Shown: positions 29,276 through 38,174, counted from the first letter of the stretch. The stretch: 64,000 nucleotides of DNA from Fidelibacterota bacterium (GCA_947472795.1 CANJBL010000001.1:310001-374000); one strand, 5' to 3'. Notes: generated by a model from the sequence alone, not told the origin. Numbers and translations: made by a program.

Positions 29276-29934
29276 GGTTTCCACGCGAGGAAATTAGAAA
29301 CTACGGCCACGCCTGCTGCCGTACTCTTTTCTGGGTGGAACTGTGTGCCGATCATATTGTCGCGGCCCACCACGGCCGTCACGGTTTGACCGTAAGAGAC
29401 AGTTGCGATCACATGCGCTGGGTTCTGGCATTGCATGTGATAGCTGTGCACGAAGTAGGTATGGCTCAAATTGGGGATACCTTTAAAAACCGGATGTGAC
29501 ATGCCCACGAACTGAAGTTGATTCCAGCCCATTTGCGGCACACGAAAGCCCGTACCGCCGGGACTTTCAGCGCCTTCGGGTTTCAGTTCCACGACACTTC
29601 CCGGAATCCAGCCAAGGCCCGTGGTCGCGCCGTGCTCAAAGCCCTTTTCCGCCATGAGCTGCATGCCGACACAGATGCCAAGGAACGGCTGACCTTTTTT
29701 GATCACGGCGTCGTTGAGCGCCTCCACCATGCCGGGCACGGCATCGAGCCCGCGGCGGCAATCGGCAAAAGCCCCCACGCCCGGCAAGACGATGTGATCG
29801 GCTTTGGCCACGACATTTGTATCTGCGGTGACGGCGATGGCGCCGGCATAACCCGACTCTCGCGCCGCGCGCTCGAAGGCTTTCGCGGCGGAGCGCAGGT
29901 TGCCTGAACCGTAATCGATGATGGCGACAGACAT
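29272..29934 (-). CDS. hisH: Imidazole glycerol phosphate synthase subunit HisH
   Basis: Class I glutamine amidotransferase subunit supplying ammonia to HisF. The 220 residues start [21 protein letters not shown]. The catalytic triad is visible in [13 protein letters not shown] (Cys) and GTQFHPEKS (His and Glu). LPGVGAF is also typical. It lies 22 bp downstream of hisB and is translationally coupled to hisA. Confidence 0.97.
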   Translation of the reverse strand: MSVAIIDYGSGNLRSAAKAFERAARESGYAGAIAVTADTNVVAKADHIVLPGVGAFADCRRGLDAVPGMVEALNDAVIKKGQPFLGICVGMQLMAEKGFEHGATTGLGWIPGSVVELKPEGAESPGGTGFRVPQMGWNQLQFVGMSHPVFKGIPNLSHTYFVHSYHMQCQNPAHVIATVSYGQTVTAVVGRDNMIGTQFHPEKSTAAGVAVVSNFLAWKP

Positions 29935-29956
29935 AGCGAAGCTACTTCAATGAGAC

Positions 29957-30556
29957 CTAAAGGCTACCGCCCAGGACTCCTTTGGTGGACGGCACGGCGT
30001 CGGCCTTGCGGCCGTCGATCTCGACCGCTTGGCGCAAGGCGCGCGCGAGGCCCTTGTAGCAGGACTCGACGATGTGGTGGTTGTTTTCGCCGTACTTGTT
30101 CCAGACGTGCAAGGTCGCGCCCGCCGCCTGCGAGAAAGCCTGGAACCATTCCTTGAACAGTTCCGTGTCCATCTCGCCCAGCTTGGGCTTGGTGAAGGCC
30201 ACTTTCCAGATGAGGTAAGGCCGGTTGGACAGGTCGATGGCCACTTCCGTCAGGGTTTCATCCATGGGGATGGTGGCCGAGCCAAAGCGGCTGATGCCCT
30301 TACGCTCGCCGAGCGCCTTGGCCACTGCTTCGCCGATGCAAATGGCCACGTCCTCGGTGGTGTGATGGAAATCAATGTGGATGTCGCCTTTTGCCTCTAC
30401 CGTGAGATCCATGAGGCTGTGGCGGGAGAGTTGTTCCAGCATGTGGTCAAGGAAGCCAATACCGGTGGACACCGCATACTGGCCGGACCCGTCCAGGTTT
30501 ACGGTCACGCTAATCTTTGTCTCTTTCGTAGTGCGCTCAACGTGTGCTTGCCGCAT
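29957..30556 (-). CDS. hisB: Imidazoleglycerol-phosphate dehydratase
   Basis: Mn2+-dependent dehydratase of histidine synthesis, here the monofunctional 199-residue form without the HisN-type phosphatase domain. Metal-binding motifs are HHTTEDV in the first half and [17 protein letters not shown] in the second, with [13 protein letters not shown] near the N-terminus. It is the first gene of the minus-strand unit hisB-hisH-hisA-hisF-hisE-HIT. The promoter should lie in the 294 bp shared with the divergent XRE regulator. Confidence 0.96.
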   Translation of the reverse strand: MRQAHVERTTKETKISVTVNLDGSGQYAVSTGIGFLDHMLEQLSRHSLMDLTVEAKGDIHIDFHHTTEDVAICIGEAVAKALGERKGISRFGSATIPMDETLTEVAIDLSNRPYLIWKVAFTKPKLGEMDTELFKEWFQAFSQAAGATLHVWNKYGENNHHIVESCYKGLARALRQAVEIDGRKADAVPSTKGVLGGSL

Positions 30557-30850
30557 CGACCGAATTCCATGACCACCGGATGCAATCCCCGGCTGTACGC
30601 ACGTAGGGTTGCTCGATGAATGTGACGTCTTACTTATATGAGGCCGTTCTAGCAGCTCATTTCTTGAGAAACCACTGAGGATTGAAGAATCAGTGACTTA
30701 ACCTAATTTGCTGAAGCTGATCCTGCCAACTTTGCCGGGCGACATGATGAAAAATAAGGTTTAAAATTGTCTTTGTGATCGCCGGCGGCAACATAATAGC
30801 CGTCGCAGCGTTATATTTGCGATCAACATCAATTAAAAAGAGTGTGGACT
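30557..30850. promoter_or_regulatory. Divergent promoter region of hisB and the XRE regulator
   Basis: This AT-richer 294-bp stretch lies between divergent genes. Near the regulator, TGATCGC in TTTGTGATCGCCG and the mirrored GCGATCA in TTTGCGATCAAC (about 30775-30828) form an imperfect inverted pair that could be an operator. TTATATT near 30811 is a possible -10. No his attenuator with a His-codon leader peptide was seen. Confidence 0.3.
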
Positions 30851-31330
30851 ATGGAGTCGACAGTCATTCCCATGAAATCCCGAGGCAGAGGCCGCCAGCC
30901 TGGCACACGGGGCGGCGGTCCGGATCCCATCGACATTCACGTCGGTAAGCGGATCAAACTGCGGCGTACCTTGCTGCATATCAGTCAGGAACAGTTGGCA
31001 GGCGACATCGGTGTCACCTTCCAGCAGGTCCAGAAGTACGAAAGCGGCCACAACCGCGTCTCGGCTTCTCGCTTGTTCGACATCTCCCGCGTCCTCAATT
31101 GTCCGATCGCCTATTTCTTCGAGGACATCGGGCCGGAAACCACCGGTGTGCGCACCACCCCGTCGGCGCGCAGCGCCGAAGACATGGCCGAAGAAACGCC
31201 GGATTTCGATGCCGATCCGATGCAGCGCACCGAAACGCTAGAGCTGGTGCGGGCCTATTGGCGCCTGCACAACGGCGATCTGCGTCGCAATGTACTTGAA
31301 CTGCTGAGCAATATTTCCAAGCGCGAATAA
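30851..31330 (+). CDS. XRE-family helix-turn-helix transcriptional regulator
   Basis: A 159-residue regulator with an N-terminal Arg/Gly-rich tail and a lambda-repressor-type HTH at about 31-85: VGKRIKLRRTLLHISQEQLAGDIGVTFQQVQKYESGHNRVSASRLFDISRVLNCPIAYFFEDI. The C-terminal helix (RTETLELVRAYWRLHNGDLRRNVLELLSNIS) probably mediates dimerisation. This type is widespread and multicopy in alphaproteobacteria. ATG at 30851 has AAAGAG upstream; ATG at 30872 (MKSRGRG) is an alternative. Its targets are unknown. Confidence 0.88.
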   Translation: MESTVIPMKSRGRGRQPGTRGGGPDPIDIHVGKRIKLRRTLLHISQEQLAGDIGVTFQQVQKYESGHNRVSASRLFDISRVLNCPIAYFFEDIGPETTGVRTTPSARSAEDMAEETPDFDADPMQRTETLELVRAYWRLHNGDLRRNVLELLSNISKRE

Positions 31331-31350
31331 CGCCGGCAACGTTCTCAGCA

Positions 31351-31400
31351 AAAAAAGAGCCGCACGGGCCCTCAAAAGCCGTGGCGGCTCTTTTTATTTT
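31351..31400. terminator. Bidirectional terminator between XRE regulator and response regulator
   Basis: GAGCCGC-ACGG (31357-31367) pairs with CCGT (31379-31382) and GCGGCTC (31384-31390), with one bulged G and an 11-base loop. It is flanked by an A-run on the left (31350-31356) and TTTTTATTTT on the right, so it can end transcription from both convergent genes. Confidence 0.9.
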
Positions 31401-31413
31401 CGGGTTTTTGGCG

Positions 31414-32097
31414 TTAGGGATTGAGACGATAGCCGCCGGGCTCGGTGATGAGCAGGCGGGCCGCCGAAGGTTCGACCTCGATCTTCTGGCGCAGGCGGTA
31501 GATGTGCGTCTCCAGCGTATGCGTCGTCACGGCGGCGTTGTAGCCCCACACTTCGCCCAGCAGCGTTTCGCGCGACACGGTCTTATTGCCCACGCGATAG
31601 AGATATTTGAGGATTGCTGTTTCCTTCTCGGTGAGGCGAATTTTTTTATCCCCGGCAATCAGCATCTTGGCAGCCGGCTGGAACTTGTAAGGGCCAACAA
31701 GAAAGATCGCATCGTCCGACTGGCTGTGCTGGCGTAAGTGCGCGCGCACGCGGGCGAGCAATACCGCCATGCGGAACGGCTTGGTCACATAATCGTTGGC
31801 GCCGGCATTGAGCCCCGTGATGGTGTCGTCGTCGGAGTCCGCCGCCGTCAGCATGATGATGGGCGAGCGCACGCCGGCCCCGCGCAGCTTCGTGCAGACC
31901 TCGCGGCCATCCATATCGGGCAAGCCGATATCGAGCAGGATGACGTCGAACACATTGTCTTTGACGATGGCGAGCGCGGCCGCGCCGTCGGCCGCTTCCA
32001 TAATCTCAGAGAAATCGCCCTGCGCGGCCAGTTGCTCCTTGAGCGCATGGCGCAACAGTTCGTCGTCTTCAACAATTAGAAGCGTGTGCGAGGACAC
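31414..32097 (-). CDS. OmpR/PhoB-type response regulator
   Basis: A 227-residue two-component response regulator. The receiver domain has acidic residues D11/D12, phospho-acceptor D56 (LLDIGLPDMDGRE) and K106 (VTKPF). The C-terminal winged helix reads LTEKETAILKYLYRVGNKTVSRETLLGEVWGYNAAVTTHTLETHIYRLRQKIE and ends TEPGGYRL. The close fit to an abundant alphaproteobacterial subgroup is clear, but no histidine kinase is adjacent, so the signal is unknown. It converges on the XRE gene, with a shared terminator. Confidence 0.92.
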   Translation of the reverse strand: MSSHTLLIVEDDELLRHALKEQLAAQGDFSEIMEAADGAAALAIVKDNVFDVILLDIGLPDMDGREVCTKLRGAGVRSPIIMLTAADSDDDTITGLNAGANDYVTKPFRMAVLLARVRAHLRQHSQSDDAIFLVGPYKFQPAAKMLIAGDKKIRLTEKETAILKYLYRVGNKTVSRETLLGEVWGYNAAVTTHTLETHIYRLRQKIEVEPSAARLLITEPGGYRLNP

Positions 32098-32265
32098 TCC
32101 CGGACCCTCCCTAGGGACGCCAGCGCAACCACCCGCGCGGGGAACCCTTCTCCTCCTGTTGTGCCTAAAAGCTATGCCGTTGGCAACACTGCAGAATCCT
32201 CAATGTTTCCGGGCATGGCCTGCTCGTCAGTGGCGAGCGGGCTGGCCTGGGTCTATATAAAAGCC

Positions 32266-33408
32266 ATGGTTCTGCAACCCAAAGCCACATCCACACCGAT
32301 CCCCGCGCAGGATTCCAGGGCAGCTCTGGAATCCGTGGAACAGGCTGTGGCCGCTTTGCGCCGCGGGGCAGCCGTGGTCGTCACGGCAGAGGCGGGCGAG
32401 GCGGTCCTGGTGAAGGCGGCCGAAACCATCGAAATGTGGCCTTACGAACTCTTCACCCGCGCCGGCGTAGGCGCCTCCGCTGTGGCGCTGACCGGACGGC
32501 GCGCGGCCATTCTCGGTCTTGCTGAACCCACCGCACGCACCGTGCAACTTTCTGCCGCGCGTGCACTCACCACCGAGATCATCCGCGCGCTGATCGATCC
32601 CGAAACCGAAAGCGGTCCTGTGGCACCGCCCGGCATCACCGCCGCACCGGCACCTTTGCACGGCGCTATCGATGCCGCCGTGCTGCTCGCCAAGACCGCG
32701 CGGCTCTTGCCCGCTGTCGTCGTCGCACCGCTCACGGCAGAAGCACAAACATGGGCGCGCGATGCTGCTCGCCTCATTGTCTCCGCGCAAGCCATTGAAG
32801 CTTACGACTGCAATCACGCAAATGCTTTGCAGCCCATGAGCGAAGCAAAAGTACCTTTGAAGGACTGCGAAGATACGCGCATCATTTCCTTCCGTCCCCA
32901 TGACGGCGGCACCGAGCATCTCGCCATTGTTCTCGGTTCCCCCGACATGACACAGCCGGTGCTGGTGCGCCTGCATTCAGAATGCTTCACGGGCGATCTA
33001 TTGGATTCTTTACGCTGTGATTGCGGCGATCAGCTGCGCGGCGCCATCACTGCGATCGCAAAAAACGGCGGCGGTGTTTTGCTGTATCTCGCGCAAGAGG
33101 GGCGCGGCATCGGGCTCGTCAATAAACTGCGCGCCTATGCGCTTCAGGACCGGGGCTTCGACACGGTCGATGCCAATACGCAGCTCGGCTTCGATGACGA
33201 CGAGCGTGTCTATCTGCCTGCCGTGCGCATGCTGCGACATTTGGGCATTGGGCGCGTGCGCCTTCTGACCAACAACCCGGCCAAAGTCGGCGCGCTCGTG
33301 CGTCACGGCATCGAAGTGACCGAGCGCGTGCCCCACGCTTTCCCCGCCAATACCCACAACTGGACCTATCTGCAGACCAAAGCCAAGCGCTCTGGCCATC
33401 TTCTCTAG
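32266..33408 (+). CDS. ribA: GTP cyclohydrolase II with a RibB-like N-terminal domain
   Basis: Opens the imidazole ring of GTP, the first step of riboflavin synthesis. The C-terminal domain is intact: VRLHSECFTGDLLDSLRCDCGDQL (three Zn2+-binding cysteines), AQEGRGIGLVNKLRAYALQD and VRLLTNNPAKVGAL. The N-terminal 170 residues recall the DHBP synthase domain of RibBA proteins but lack its acidic signature motifs, so that activity is doubtful. ATG at 32266 (MVLQPKATSTP) gives 380 residues; the frame stays open upstream across the promoter of the divergent response regulator, which looks non-coding. Confidence 0.88.
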   Translation: MVLQPKATSTPIPAQDSRAALESVEQAVAALRRGAAVVVTAEAGEAVLVKAAETIEMWPYELFTRAGVGASAVALTGRRAAILGLAEPTARTVQLSAARALTTEIIRALIDPETESGPVAPPGITAAPAPLHGAIDAAVLLAKTARLLPAVVVAPLTAEAQTWARDAARLIVSAQAIEAYDCNHANALQPMSEAKVPLKDCEDTRIISFRPHDGGTEHLAIVLGSPDMTQPVLVRLHSECFTGDLLDSLRCDCGDQLRGAITAIAKNGGGVLLYLAQEGRGIGLVNKLRAYALQDRGFDTVDANTQLGFDDDERVYLPAVRMLRHLGIGRVRLLTNNPAKVGALVRHGIEVTERVPHAFPANTHNWTYLQTKAKRSGHLL

Positions 33409-33510
33409 GCTCGGCAAGGACCGCCCGAGGGGTGGGAAGAAACTGCCTCCAGGCCTCCGAAATCTGGGCCGATTTTCCGCACAACCCATTGAAATATAGC
33501 GTTTTATACT

Positions 33511-33525
33511 TGGCACCGATCTTGC
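33511..33525 (+). promoter_or_regulatory. Sigma-54 (RpoN) promoter
   Basis: TGGCAC (33511-33516), 5 bases, TTGC (33522-33525) is a full match to the -24/-12 core consensus, preceded by T as preferred. Transcription would start near 33537, placing the ATG at 33561 about 24 bases downstream with an AAGG ribosome-binding site. No activator-binding site was identified. Confidence 0.75.
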
Positions 33526-33560
33526 GAGGGTCTGGTCAATCAATGCCAAAAAGGCACGCC

Positions 33561-34205
33561 ATGGACCAGACTGCGCCGCTTGCTTCGTCATCGGAGATTC
33601 CTTTGCCGCCATTGCCGCAACGTGGAACCCGTTCTCCAGCGCCCACAAGCGCTGACTTTCGTGAATTGCTGGCCTCGCAAGGCGTGAAGCCGCCTGCCGA
33701 CGGCAAGCCCATGAGCGAGACCGAAGCCCGCATCGCCGCCGCGCAGATCGCCTCCAAGGCCAATGTGAACGCCAGCGTGAAGCGCGACCGCCAATGGTCG
33801 GGCATGACGCAAGCCCCCGCGGCCCCTGTACCGGCGGCGGCTGCCAATTCTGGCCGATTCCTCCCCTTGCACGCCGGCCCGTCAGCCGCGCGTCTTTACA
33901 CCACGCCGGCTGTTCCCGCCGGCGAGACTGTCACGAGCTTGCGCGCCGCCACCAAATTCGCGCCGGGACCTGTGGCCAGCCCCATTGCGAAAAACAATAC
34001 ACCTGCCGTCGCCGCTGCCGTGAAACGCGCGCAAGAGAACGGTGTTGAACCCCGCGTTGCCGTGCCGGAGGGCGCCGATGCCTATGCTTACGGTCTGCAC
34101 GCTGCGGCCGCGGGTAAACAGAACCAACTGCCGCCCTGGTTCAGCGGCGCCATGAGCGACGCCATGGACAAATACGACTCCCTCAAAGCAACCCCTGCGC
34201 ACTGA
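33561..34205 (+). CDS. Unknown Ala/Pro-rich protein behind a sigma-54 promoter
   Basis: I do not recognise this 214-residue protein. It has no signal peptide or membrane helix. The N-terminus is Pro-rich, followed by a polar helix-prone part (DFRELLASQGVKPPADGKPMSETEARIAAAQIASKANVNASVKRD), an Ala/Pro linker and a C-terminus ending PPWFSGAMSDAMDKYDSLKATPAH. Such composition suits an adaptor or structural protein. The start is chosen at ATG 33561 because it has AAGG 6 bp upstream and lies downstream of the expected sigma-54 transcript start; ATG at 33543 would be only about 6 bases into that transcript. RpoN control suggests a nitrogen- or flagellum-type regulon, which is inference. Confidence 0.6.
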   Translation: MDQTAPLASSSEIPLPPLPQRGTRSPAPTSADFRELLASQGVKPPADGKPMSETEARIAAAQIASKANVNASVKRDRQWSGMTQAPAAPVPAAAANSGRFLPLHAGPSAARLYTTPAVPAGETVTSLRAATKFAPGPVASPIAKNNTPAVAAAVKRAQENGVEPRVAVPEGADAYAYGLHAAAAGKQNQLPPWFSGAMSDAMDKYDSLKATPAH

Positions 34206-34229
34206 CGCTGGGCCGGCTAGAATGGGCCC

Positions 34230-34760
34230 ATGACGCTCATTCGCCACATCGTCGTCACCGCTGATCCTCTGGAACCGCAACGCGGCACGCTCACCTGCGG
34301 GCCGCGTACATTCCCTTGCGTCTTGGGCCGTAGCGGCGTTGCCCTCGACAAACGTGAAGGTGATGGCGCCACACCGCTGGGGCTCTTCCCCTTGCGCCGC
34401 GTTGTCTATCGCCTGGACCGTTTGACGCCGCCGCAAACATCACTGCCCATCGCCGCCATCGCCCGCGAAGACGGTTGGTGCGATGCGCCGGGCGATGCGC
34501 GCTACAATCAACCGGTGACGTTACCTTATGGCGCCAGCGCGGAATCCATGTGGCGCGAGGATACGTTGTACGACTTGGTCGTGGTCATCGGTCACAACGA
34601 CAGCCCCGTGGCCCACAGCGAGGGCAGCGCCATCTTCATGCACGTAGCGCCTGCCGATGGCGGACCCACAGCCGGCTGCGTGGCGCTTGCTCGGAGCGAT
34701 CTCTTGTGGGTTTTGCGCGAAGTTGCACCCGATGCCGTCATCGAGATCCGCAAGTCTTAA
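34230..34760 (+). CDS. L,D-transpeptidase (YkuD-like) family protein
   Basis: A 176-residue YkuD-fold protein of the type forming or trimming non-classical peptidoglycan crosslinks. The active-site region IFMHVAPADGGPTAGCVAL places His138 and the catalytic Cys150; VVIGHNDSP at 118-126 and DGATPLGLFPLRRVVYR are also family-like. No signal peptide is visible, so its route to the periplasm, or even its location, is unclear. The stop overlaps the stop of the convergent YggS-like gene. Confidence 0.85.
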   Translation: MTLIRHIVVTADPLEPQRGTLTCGPRTFPCVLGRSGVALDKREGDGATPLGLFPLRRVVYRLDRLTPPQTSLPIAAIAREDGWCDAPGDARYNQPVTLPYGASAESMWREDTLYDLVVVIGHNDSPVAHSEGSAIFMHVAPADGGPTAGCVALARSDLLWVLREVAPDAVIEIRKS

Positions 34761-35434
34761 GCCTGTACGTTCCCACGCGCGCCAAAGATAGCGCTGCCGA
34801 CACGCACGTGTGTCGCGCCGAAAGCAATCGCGGTCTCAAAGTCGTCGCTCATGCCCATACTGAGCTGCGCGAGCCCGTTGCGCGAGGCCATGTCGCGCAG
34901 GAAAGCAAAATGCAGCGCCGCCTGCTCATTCACCGGCGGAATGCACATAAGGCCCGCGACATTGATCTTCCAGGTTTCGCGGCAGGCCGCGATGAATTGA
35001 TCGGCGTCAGTGGGATCGATGCCGGCCTTCTGCGCCTCGCGACCCGTATTGATCTGCACAAAGCACGGTAGCGCACGTCCCTGCTTCTGCATCTCCGTCG
35101 CCAATTTCTCGGCGAGTTTGGGCCGGTCCAGGGTGTGGATCACATCGAACAGCGCCACGGCTTGATCGGCCTTGTTGGTCTGCAACGGCCCAATGAGATG
35201 CAAATTGAGCCCGCTGTGCTTGGCCTTGAGCAAGGGCCATTTCTCTTCGGCTTCCTGCACACGGTTCTCGCCGAAATGCTGTTGCCCGGCGGCAATGGCT
35301 TGCGCGAGGCTTTCAACGCCGTGGGTTTTTGAGACGGCAACCAGCGTCACGGCGCCAGGATCGCGACCGGCAGCGCGGGTCTTGGCTTTGATGCGCTCGC
35401 GCACGTCCATGAGCATCGATGCAATGTCAGACAC
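34757..35434 (-). CDS. YggS/PLPBP-family pyridoxal phosphate homeostasis protein
   Basis: PLP-binding alanine-racemase-fold protein that buffers B6 vitamers. Of 225 residues, Lys36 in VTLVAVSKTHG is the PLP Schiff-base lysine. FGENRVQEAEEKWP, HLIGPLQTNKADQAVALFDVIHTLDRPKLA and LSMGMSDDFETAIAFGATHVRVGSAIFGAR are highly diagnostic. It is divergent from the ThiE/TenI-like gene by 29 bp. Confidence 0.95.
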   Translation of the reverse strand: MSDIASMLMDVRERIKAKTRAAGRDPGAVTLVAVSKTHGVESLAQAIAAGQQHFGENRVQEAEEKWPLLKAKHSGLNLHLIGPLQTNKADQAVALFDVIHTLDRPKLAEKLATEMQKQGRALPCFVQINTGREAQKAGIDPTDADQFIAACRETWKINVAGLMCIPPVNEQAALHFAFLRDMASRNGLAQLSMGMSDDFETAIAFGATHVRVGSAIFGARGNVQA

Positions 35435-35463
35435 GGGCTGCGATCACTTGTATGATGGGCTTC

Positions 35464-36093
35464 ATGAGCCGGACGCTATCAAACACCTTCCGTGAAGGCT
35501 ACAGCGCGAGAGGATTTACGATCCCGACGCTGTGGTTGACGACCGATACCCAGCGCACACCAGCGCCGGAAGCCTATGTCGCGCACCTTCCCGCCGGTAG
35601 CGGCGTGATCCTGCGCCACTATGGCACGCCTCACCGCGCTCACCTGGCCACCCGGCTGGCCACGGTGTGTAAGCGCCGGAAGGTGATGTTGCTCGTGTCG
35701 GAAGATTGGCGTTTGGCGGCAAAGGTGGGCGCGCACGGCCTCCATCTACCCGAGATGCGCGCGCGGAAAGGCCCCTCGCCGGGTGCGCGCCTTTGGCTGC
35801 GCCGGCGCAAAGGATTACTGACGACAGCCGCGCATGGCCCAAAGGCGTTGGCCCGGGCCAGTGCTTTGAAAGCAGACGCAGTCTTCCTTTCGCCGATTTT
35901 CGCCACAGCGAGTCATCCGGAGCGTAAGGCACTCGGCAGCGTGCGCGCAGCACTTATGGCGCAAGGTGCTGGCGTCGCCGTGATCGCGCTTGGCGGGGTC
36001 ACGGCAGAAAAGCTCGCAGGCTTACGTGCCCTTGGGTTCAGTGGTGCGGCGGGGATTGGATTGTTTGACGAGGGTGCGCGCCCTCGCTGGTGA
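35464..36093 (+). CDS. ThiE/TenI-like thiamine phosphate synthase family protein
   Basis: A 209-residue TIM barrel of the thiamine phosphate synthase/TenI family. VMLLVSEDWRLAAKVGAHGLHLPE, DAVFLSPIFATASHPERKALG and VAVIALGGVTAEKLAGLRALGFSGAAGIGLF follow the family pattern. Residues that bind pyrophosphate and Mg2+ in genuine ThiE are poorly kept (HLPEMRARKG where HLGQxD is usual), so the catalytic role is uncertain. Start ATG 35464 (MSRTLSNTF), with other ATGs 6-9 bp upstream. No other thi genes are nearby. Confidence 0.75.
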   Translation: MSRTLSNTFREGYSARGFTIPTLWLTTDTQRTPAPEAYVAHLPAGSGVILRHYGTPHRAHLATRLATVCKRRKVMLLVSEDWRLAAKVGAHGLHLPEMRARKGPSPGARLWLRRRKGLLTTAAHGPKALARASALKADAVFLSPIFATASHPERKALGSVRAALMAQGAGVAVIALGGVTAEKLAGLRALGFSGAAGIGLFDEGARPRW

Positions 36094-36095
36094 GT

Positions 36096-36866
36096 TTAGA
36101 AGCGCAGTTCCACACCGACGCGGGCGCCCGTGCCCGGTGGTGCCGCGGTCGGGGGCGTCATGACCGACAGCGACGTGCCTTCGGTCTTGCCCATGCCATA
36201 GAACGCATCGGCATTCACGAGGAAGCGCGGCGTGATTTTATAAATCCCGCCGATGGAGACTTGGCGGCTGTCGTTCTCATGATCGACTTTGCCGAGGTTC
36301 TGCGACGTGAGGTAGCTCATGCGCAAATCAATGGCGCCGACTTCGTAGCCGAAGCCCGCTTGCAAGCCTTGAATGCCGAGCAAGGGACCAATGGCCGGCG
36401 CCTCGTTGACGCCGCCGCGCACATAGAATCCGCCGTAGCCATAGGACGCGCCCACGCTCCACGCTGTCGCGGGTGTGAGCGAGAGAAGCGACTGGTGCTC
36501 CGCATAACCACCGAACACACCGAGGCGACCGACCGAGGTCGGCGCGCTGAAGGCGCTGCTCATGGCAACGGCGTGCACGACACCGAGACCGGCGCTGAGG
36601 CCGACGGGCAAAGCCGTCGGCGACACGCCCAAGGTCACCGGGCCGTAAGCTGGCGTGAGATAACCGATGGTCATCGTGTCACGCGCCGAGACCGATAAGG
36701 TTGGCGTCGAGGCTGCACTTAAAGCGGGAGACGTCAGGAAGCGGCCGCCGGGAATCAGCTCAGCCGCATTGGCAGCGGTGCCCGCGCACGACAGCAACGC
36801 TGCGGCAGCGGTGGAGAGAACAAGAGAACGCATACGGTCCGGGCACATGGTGTGTGCGCTTTTCAT
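36096..36866 (-). CDS. Outer-membrane beta-barrel protein
   Basis: Predicted outer-membrane barrel of about 256 residues. A signal peptide (MRSLVLSTAAAALLSCAGTAANAAE) is preceded by a short extension, depending on start choice: ATG 36866, 36848 or 36833. The mature part is made of short amphipathic, Gly/Tyr-rich strands (SVGASYGYGGFYVRGGV, QAGFGYEVGAIDLRMSYLTSQN) and ends GARVGVELRF, with the C-terminal aromatic residue that outer-membrane insertion needs. Resembles gram-negative porin-like proteins; transport substrate unknown. It converges on the ThiE/TenI-like gene. Confidence 0.75.
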   Translation of the reverse strand: MKSAHTMCPDRMRSLVLSTAAAALLSCAGTAANAAELIPGGRFLTSPALSAASTPTLSVSARDTMTIGYLTPAYGPVTLGVSPTALPVGLSAGLGVVHAVAMSSAFSAPTSVGRLGVFGGYAEHQSLLSLTPATAWSVGASYGYGGFYVRGGVNEAPAIGPLLGIQGLQAGFGYEVGAIDLRMSYLTSQNLGKVDHENDSRQVSIGGIYKITPRFLVNADAFYGMGKTEGTSLSVMTPPTAAPPGTGARVGVELRF

Positions 36867-37180
36867 TGGTGCTTTCGAGTCAACTTTGCACCGAGGGTGG
36901 TAGGGGTCAATACGGCGGCCTTCAGACAGTCCCAAATCCCAGCGGTTGTGACATGGAGACCACACTGAGACGTGGTTTTGCCCCAAAACTGTTGTAAAAA
37001 AGCCAGCGACTTAGGGTCCTTCGCCAATCTTCGGCCCATGGATGTGTAACAAGACCGTCGCATTGATGTAGGGGCGCGACTCGGGCTCCGCCACAACTTT
37101 CAGGACGAGTGCCCGGTTTCGATCAGAAGTCCCGACGCGTATGTCGAGACAGGCAGTGCAGGAACTTCTGATCGGCGGTA
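36867..37180. other. Gap with a long hairpin downstream of rimK
   Basis: This 314-bp stretch contains the promoter side of the minus-strand outer-membrane protein gene, and a perfect 11-bp inverted repeat CGATCAGAAGT (37120-37130) / ACTTCTGATCG (37164-37174). A small inner CGAC/GTCG stem sits in its 33-base loop. It lies just after the rimK stop and could be a factor-dependent terminator or a processing structure. No gene was seen. Confidence 0.45.
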
Positions 37181-38086
37181 CTACCCTTCGCCGCGGGTTT
37201 TGGTCTTGTTGGGCCGCGCGTTCTTTTCCAGGAATTCGATGATCATGCCGGCGATATCTTTGCCGGTTGCCGTCTCGATGCCTTCAAGACCGGGCGTTGA
37301 GTTCACCTCCATCACCACCGGGCCGTGGTTGGAACGCAGCATGTCCACACCGCAGACATTGAGGCCGAGGATCTTGGCCGCGCGCACGGCGGTCGAACGC
37401 TCTTCCGGCGTGATCTTGATGGACTGAGCCTTGCCGCCGCGGTGAAGATTGGAGCGGAAATCACCCGGCGCGCCTTTGCGCTGCATGGATGCCACCACCT
37501 TGCCGCCGATGACAAAGGCGCGCACATCGGTGCCGTTGGCTTCCTTGATGAACTCTTGCACGAGAATGTTGGCTTCGACGCCACCGAAGGCTTCGATCAT
37601 GCTCTTGGCCGAGGCGCGCGTTTCCGCCAGCACCACGCCGATGCCTTGTGTGCCTTCCAGCAATTTGATGATCACCGGCGGGCCACCGACCATGTCGATC
37701 AAATCATCCGCCTGACTGGTGACATGCGCGAAAGCCGTCACGGGCAAACCAATACCTTTGCGCGAGAGCAATTGCAGCCCGCGCAACTTGTCGCGGCTGC
37801 GGCCGATGGCCACGGACTCGTTGAGCGGATAAACGCCCATCATCTCGAACTGGCGCAAGACAGCCAGACCATAGTGCGTGACGGAGGCGCCGATACGCGG
37901 GATCACGGCGTCGAAGCCTTCAAGGCTGCGGCCCTTGTAACGCACCTGCGGACGATGCGAGGCGATGTCCATGTAGCACTTCAGCGTATCGATCACTTCG
38001 ATCTCGTGGCCGCGCGCGCGCGCCGCGGTGACGATGCGCTTGTGCGAATAGAGACCAGCATTGCGGGCAAGCATCGCAAGTTTCAA
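37181..38086 (-). CDS. rimK: RimK-family alpha-L-glutamate ligase
   Basis: ATP-grasp ligase that adds glutamates to the C-terminus of ribosomal protein S6 in characterised members. The 301 residues contain [85 protein letters not shown] and [31 protein letters not shown], all close to RimK. The RimB-like gene lies upstream on the same strand, separated by 332 bp that contain two long hairpins. Confidence 0.95.
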   Translation of the reverse strand: MKLAMLARNAGLYSHKRIVTAARARGHEIEVIDTLKCYMDIASHRPQVRYKGRSLEGFDAVIPRIGASVTHYGLAVLRQFEMMGVYPLNESVAIGRSRDKLRGLQLLSRKGIGLPVTAFAHVTSQADDLIDMVGGPPVIIKLLEGTQGIGVVLAETRASAKSMIEAFGGVEANILVQEFIKEANGTDVRAFVIGGKVVASMQRKGAPGDFRSNLHRGGKAQSIKITPEERSTAVRAAKILGLNVCGVDMLRSNHGPVVMEVNSTPGLEGIETATGKDIAGMIIEFLEKNARPNKTKTRGEG

Positions 38087-38174
38087 AGAAGTCTCCGTTC
38101 GGGAAATCGTGCTGCTGAAGAAGAATAGCTTATCCGCTCGCTGTCATGAGGCAAACGGAAATTCGCGCACATCA

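Noticed and set aside
30779-30850. CtrA-type TTAA-N7-TTAA boxes near the XRE regulator and in the candidate origin
   Set aside because: Several single TTAA half-sites occur, but no properly spaced full pair was found in either region.
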